Shown here one piece after another: positions 5,179 through 7,409 of a stretch of 7,409 nt of DNA. Location: positions 1 to 7,409 of the forward strand of contig CAITYI010000402.1 of the NCBI GenBank assembly GCA_903896585.1. The letters are read 5' to 3'. The DNA is from an uncultured bacterium (GTDB lineage: Bacteria; Actinomycetota; Actinomycetes; S36-B12). Below the pieces are notes generated by a model that saw only the letters and a program-made list of their open reading frames with translations, had not been told where the DNA came from and did not search any database. How positions within the stretch are numbered: the stretch's first letter is position 1; each line of letters begins with the position of its first letter. The translations under genes and the position numbers were made by a program.

Positions 5179-6975
5179 GTGTCAGAATCCACAACAGAGG
5201 CAAAGCGTCGTTCCGATGGTCTTTCCGGAATGCTTCTCCCTGAACTCAAACAACTCGCCCAGCAATTGGGTATTCCAGGTTCGAGTGCCATGCGCAAGTC
5301 AGACCTGGTAACCGCCATTGGAGATCGACAAAAGCAGGCCAGTGCTCGTCGCTCAGCCGCTAAAGGTGAGTCAAAGCCCGCAGTAAAGACGGAGGCACCC
5401 GCAGCGGAACCATCAAGTGCTGACAAAGCTCCGGCCGAATCTGATGATTCAGATCGCTCAGATAACCGTCGCAATAACGACCGCAATAACGATCGCAATC
5501 GCAATAACGACCGTAATCGAAATAACGACCGTAATAGCGACCGAAATACTGAGCGCAATAACGACCGTAATAACGACCGTAATAACGACCGCAACCGTGA
5601 TCGCAACAGCGATCGAGGTTCGGATCGAGGTTCGGATCGAGGTTCGGATCGAGGTTCGGATTCCGCGAGTAATGATCGCTCAGGAAGTGATCGCTCAGGA
5701 AGTGATCGTGACGATGATCGCGGGCGGAACAACCGTAACCGCAATCGACGGGATCGCCGAGATCGGACCGGCCGACGCCCAAGTGGGCAGAGTTTTAATG
5801 AGTATGAACCAGAACTCACCGAAGACGATGTTCTCCTGCCCGTTGCCGGCATTCTTGATGTTCTCGATAACTACGCATTCGTTCGGACCAGTGGCTATTT
5901 GCCAGGTTCAAATGACGTTTACGTGTCCTTATCTTTTGTCCGTAAATTCGGACTTCGTAAAGGTGATGCGATCATCGGCTCTGTTCGTCAACCACGCGAG
6001 GGTGAGCGAAGAGAGAAATTCAACCCGTTGGTCAAAGTTGAAACCGTGAACGGGCTCGACATTGAAAGTGCTCGGAATCGTCCTGAATTCTCTAAATTGA
6101 CTCCCTTGTACCCGCAGGAGCGATTGCGATTAGAGACCACATCAGACAACTTGACGACCCGGGTCATTGATCTTGTTGCCCCTATTGGAAAGGGCCAGCG
6201 TGGCTTGATCGTCTCACCTCCCAAGGCGGGTAAGACCATGGTTTTGCAGTCCATCGCAAATGCCATCAGCCAAAACAATCCGGAAGTTCATCTCATGGTG
6301 GTTCTTGTCGATGAACGCCCTGAAGAAGTAACCGACATGCAACGCTCGGTTCAAGGCGAAGTTATAGCGTCCACCTTCGATCGACCAGCAGAAGACCACA
6401 CAATCATTGCTGAACTTGCAATCGAAAGAGCCAAAAGGCTCGTGGAGGCCGGTCAGGATGTTGTTGTGCTTCTTGACTCTATGACCAGACTTGGGCGCGC
6501 TTACAACCTCGCAGCACCCGCCAGCGGTCGAATTCTCTCCGGTGGCGTTGATTCCACCGCTTTGTACCCACCGAAAAAGTTTTTTGGTGCTGCCCGCAAT
6601 ATTGAAAATGGCGGCTCACTCACCATTTTGGCCACCGCTCTCGTCGAGACTGGGTCCCGCATGGATGAAGTTATTTTCGAGGAGTTCAAGGGCACGGGCA
6701 ACATGGAACTGAAACTGGATCGCCGACTGGCCGATAAGAGAATCTTCCCTGCGGTGGATGTTGATCCATCTGGTACTCGTAAGGAAGAGATCCTCCTGTC
6801 GCCTGAAGAACTCAAGATTGTGTGGACCCTCCGTAAGGTTCTGCACGCATTAGACCCACAGCAAAGTATCGAATTACTGCTCACCAAGCTGCGGGACACG
6901 GACACCAACTATGAATTCCTCAAACAGGTCCAAAAAACAACACCATCGGTTCCGTCAAGGAACGACGAGGACTAA
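5179..6975 (+). CDS. rho: Transcription termination factor Rho, with long disordered N-terminal insertion
   Basis: This 598-residue protein is the hexameric RNA-dependent ATPase/translocase that ends transcription. Residues about 14-52 form the Rho_N helical domain. Residues about 55-215 are a low-complexity insertion: first Ala/Lys/Glu-rich, then NNDRN, DRGS and DRSGS repeats, then a basic NRNRRDRRDR patch. The cold-shock-like primary RNA-binding domain follows at about 217-292. The ATPase core shows Walker A GLIVSPPKAGKT (342-353), catalytic Glu in DERPEE (E379), Walker B VVVLLD (428-433) and the arginine finger in SGTR (R534). By alignment to E. coli, the bicyclomycin contacts K181, K184, R212, D265, S266 and R269 are kept (K349, K352, R380, D433, S434, R437). 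E. coli Rho is 419 residues; the excess length is the insertion, as in other actinobacteria. It starts with GTG. Confidence 0.97.
   Translation: MSESTTEAKRRSDGLSGMLLPELKQLAQQLGIPGSSAMRKSDLVTAIGDRQKQASARRSAAKGESKPAVKTEAPAAEPSSADKAPAESDDSDRSDNRRNNDRNNDRNRNNDRNRNNDRNSDRNTERNNDRNNDRNNDRNRDRNSDRGSDRGSDRGSDRGSDSASNDRSGSDRSGSDRDDDRGRNNRNRNRRDRRDRTGRRPSGQSFNEYEPELTEDDVLLPVAGILDVLDNYAFVRTSGYLPGSNDVYVSLSFVRKFGLRKGDAIIGSVRQPREGERREKFNPLVKVETVNGLDIESARNRPEFSKLTPLYPQERLRLETTSDNLTTRVIDLVAPIGKGQRGLIVSPPKAGKTMVLQSIANAISQNNPEVHLMVVLVDERPEEVTDMQRSVQGEVIASTFDRPAEDHTIIAELAIERAKRLVEAGQDVVVLLDSMTRLGRAYNLAAPASGRILSGGVDSTALYPPKKFFGAARNIENGGSLTILATALVETGSRMDEVIFEEFKGTGNMELKLDRRLADKRIFPAVDVDPSGTRKEEILLSPEELKIVWTLRKVLHALDPQQSIELLLTKLRDTDTNYEFLKQVQKTTPSVPSRNDED
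5557..5592 (+). repeat. 12-base tandem repeat in rho encoding NNDR
   Basis: Three consecutive copies of AATAACGACCGT (the last ends in C) are in frame with rho and encode NNDR three times. Diverged copies of the same unit extend back to about 5473. The unit is a multiple of three, so gain or loss of copies keeps the reading frame. Confidence 0.9.
5611..5658 (+). repeat. Four perfect 12-base tandem repeats in rho encoding DRGS
   Basis: GATCGAGGTTCG occurs four times without a mismatch, starting at 5611, 5623, 5635 and 5647. It encodes DRGS at residues 145-160. Identity at all third codon positions points to recent expansion by slippage rather than selection on protein sequence alone. Confidence 0.95.
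5674..5703 (+). repeat. Two perfect 15-base tandem repeats in rho encoding DRSGS
   Basis: GATCGCTCAGGAAGT is present twice back to back, starting at 5674 and 5689. It encodes DRSGS twice and is a different unit from the DRGS array just upstream. Confidence 0.92.
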
Positions 6976-6990
6976 AGGCGTCAAATACAG

Positions 6991-7015
6991 CCAACCCGCT
7001 GGGAGTAGGGGTTGG
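6991..7015 (+). terminator. Inverted repeat after rho, possible terminator or attenuator
   Basis: CCAACCC (6991-6997) and GGGTTGG (7009-7015) form a perfect 7-base stem with an 11-base loop, starting 15 bases after the rho stop. No T tract follows; a G-rich run does. It could stabilise the rho 3' end or reduce read-through into rpmE. Confidence 0.4.
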
Positions 7016-7026
7016 TTGGGGTGCCA

Positions 7027-7032
7027 TACTTT
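7027..7032 (+). promoter_or_regulatory. Possible -10 element of an rpmE promoter
   Basis: TACTTT fits TANNNT, and CATACT two bases upstream is a variant reading. No convincing -35 hexamer is found at normal spacing. If used, the transcript would start near 7039 and the rpmE leader would be about 70 bases. Confidence 0.3.
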
Positions 7033-7047
7033 TAGCGCTCCGGTTCA

Positions 7048-7075
7048 CGGTGGTGCTTCGGGATTCACCGAAGTA
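7048..7075 (+). promoter_or_regulatory. rpmE leader with two competing hairpins (candidate L31 autoregulatory leader)
   Basis: Two perfect stems share bases and cannot form together. CGGTG/CACCG pairs 7048-7052 with 7066-7070. CTTCGG/CCGAAG pairs 7056-7061 with 7068-7073 and extends by a G-U and a U-A pair to 7054-7075. They lie 23-50 bases ahead of the rpmE ribosome binding site. Rfam includes an actinobacterial L31 ribosomal-protein leader family; membership here is inferred from position and pairing only. Confidence 0.45.
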
Positions 7076-7097
7076 GCAGCGACCCGGACACTGACCC

Positions 7098-7103
7098 AAG
7101 GAG
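7098..7103 (+). promoter_or_regulatory. Ribosome binding site of rpmE
   Basis: AAGGAG is a near-perfect Shine-Dalgarno six bases before the GTG at 7110. It fixes GTG as the rpmE start and is the strongest site properly placed ahead of a gene in the window. Confidence 0.9.
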
Positions 7104-7109
7104 ATCAAC

Positions 7110-7343
7110 GTGAAAGCCGATATTCATCCCGAATACGTGGAAACAACCGTGACCTGTACCTGCGGAAGCACCTTCAGTACTCGGAGCACCGCCAAAAATG
7201 GCGTCATTCACGCAGATGTGTGCTCAATGTGCCACCCGTTCTACACGGGCAAGCAGAAGATTCTCGACACTGGTGGACGCGTTGCCAAGTTCCAGAACCG
7301 CTATGGCGCCACGAGCAAAAATGACAAAGTAGAATCTGTTTAA
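7110..7343 (+). CDS. rpmE: 50S ribosomal protein L31, zinc-binding (C+) form
   Basis: This 77-residue protein is the large-subunit protein bL31, which contributes to the bridge between the 50S and 30S subunits. It starts MKADIHPEY and contains the family signature DVCSMCHPFYTGKQK and TGGRVAKFQNRY. Four cysteines (C16, C18, C38, C41) form the zinc ribbon, so this is the C+ paralogue; in many actinobacteria a zinc-free C- paralogue is made under zinc limitation. It is slightly longer than the 70-residue E. coli protein, with a short basic/acidic tail after the RYG segment. It starts with GTG behind a strong ribosome binding site. The rho-rpmE neighbourhood is typical of actinobacteria. Expression is probably driven both by read-through from rho and by its own leader region. 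Confidence 0.97.
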   Translation: MKADIHPEYVETTVTCTCGSTFSTRSTAKNGVIHADVCSMCHPFYTGKQKILDTGGRVAKFQNRYGATSKNDKVESV

Positions 7344-7361
7344 CGCTGTCCCGGGCGCCGG

Positions 7362-7406
7362 CCGGGGATCGGCCGCGTGTCTCCCCCGTCGCGCGGCCGA
7401 TCCCGG
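7362..7406 (+). terminator. Strong GC-rich inverted repeat after rpmE, probable terminator
   Basis: GGGATCGGCCGC (7365-7376) is matched perfectly by GCGGCCGATCCC (7393-7404). The stem extends inward through G-C, T·G and G-C pairs to 15 pairs around a 10-base C-rich loop, and outward by two C-G pairs past one bulged G. It begins 18 bases after the rpmE stop. No T run is seen, but only three bases remain in the window. Actinobacterial terminators often lack one, so termination is likely but not certain. Confidence 0.7.
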
Positions 7407-7409
7407 ACC

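Noticed and set aside
5464..5703. CRISPR-like array
   Set aside because: Units are 12-15 bases, directly adjacent without spacers and in frame inside rho, so they are coding minisatellites.
5163..5852. 229-codon open frame on the minus strand opposite rho
   Set aside because: The predicted product is almost only Arg, Ser and Leu and mirrors the NNDR/DRGS repeat region of rho. It is an artefact of low-complexity coding DNA.
5417..6049. 210-codon open frame on the plus strand overlapping rho in another frame
   Set aside because: Its Ile/Thr/Ala/Val repeats are the shifted reading of the same repeat array, and rho is clearly the real frame.
6911..7324. 137-codon plus-strand frame spanning the rho end and rpmE
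   Set aside because: It overlaps rho and nearly all of rpmE in another frame, and its product has no recognisable motif.

Overview
This window is a conserved housekeeping block of an actinobacterium. From left to right, all on the + strand, it holds the 3' end of argS, then lysA, hom, thrC, thrB, rho and rpmE (ribosomal protein L31). From general knowledge, this order is familiar in Streptomyces and relatives, where prfA often follows rpmE. The proteins also look actinobacterial: LysA keeps the AHPAGPRHA-type N-terminus and GAYCRSMASNYN motif, and Rho carries a long Arg/Asp/Asn-rich insertion near its N-terminus. Codons end in A or T quite often, so by eye base composition is moderate rather than the very high G+C of Streptomyces. 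That would fit a lower-GC actinobacterial lineage such as some freshwater or marine groups, but I cannot place it further.

Bases 1-4995 form a tightly packed amino-acid block. ArgRS is followed 20 bases later by diaminopimelate decarboxylase, the last step of lysine synthesis. After a 66-base gap come the three enzymes from aspartate semialdehyde to threonine: homoserine dehydrogenase, threonine synthase and homoserine kinase. The hom-thrC and thrC-thrB junctions are both TAATG stop/start overlaps, so these three are very likely one translationally coupled unit.

Bases 4996-5178 are a 183-base leader ahead of rho. It holds at least four perfect small hairpins and a direct repeat, suggesting RNA-level control. 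Rho (5179-6975) has an intact ATPase core and a strongly repetitive, asparagine-rich disordered insertion encoded by short in-frame DNA tandem repeats. Bases 6976-7109 hold an inverted repeat just after rho and an rpmE leader with two competing hairpins. rpmE is the zinc-binding (C+) form. The window ends in a very GC-rich inverted repeat that is probably the terminator of the block.

The gene content is ordinary, and I see no mobile element, CRISPR array, toxin-antitoxin pair or defence system. The parts worth a second look are the rho leader, the Rho insertion and the rpmE leader.
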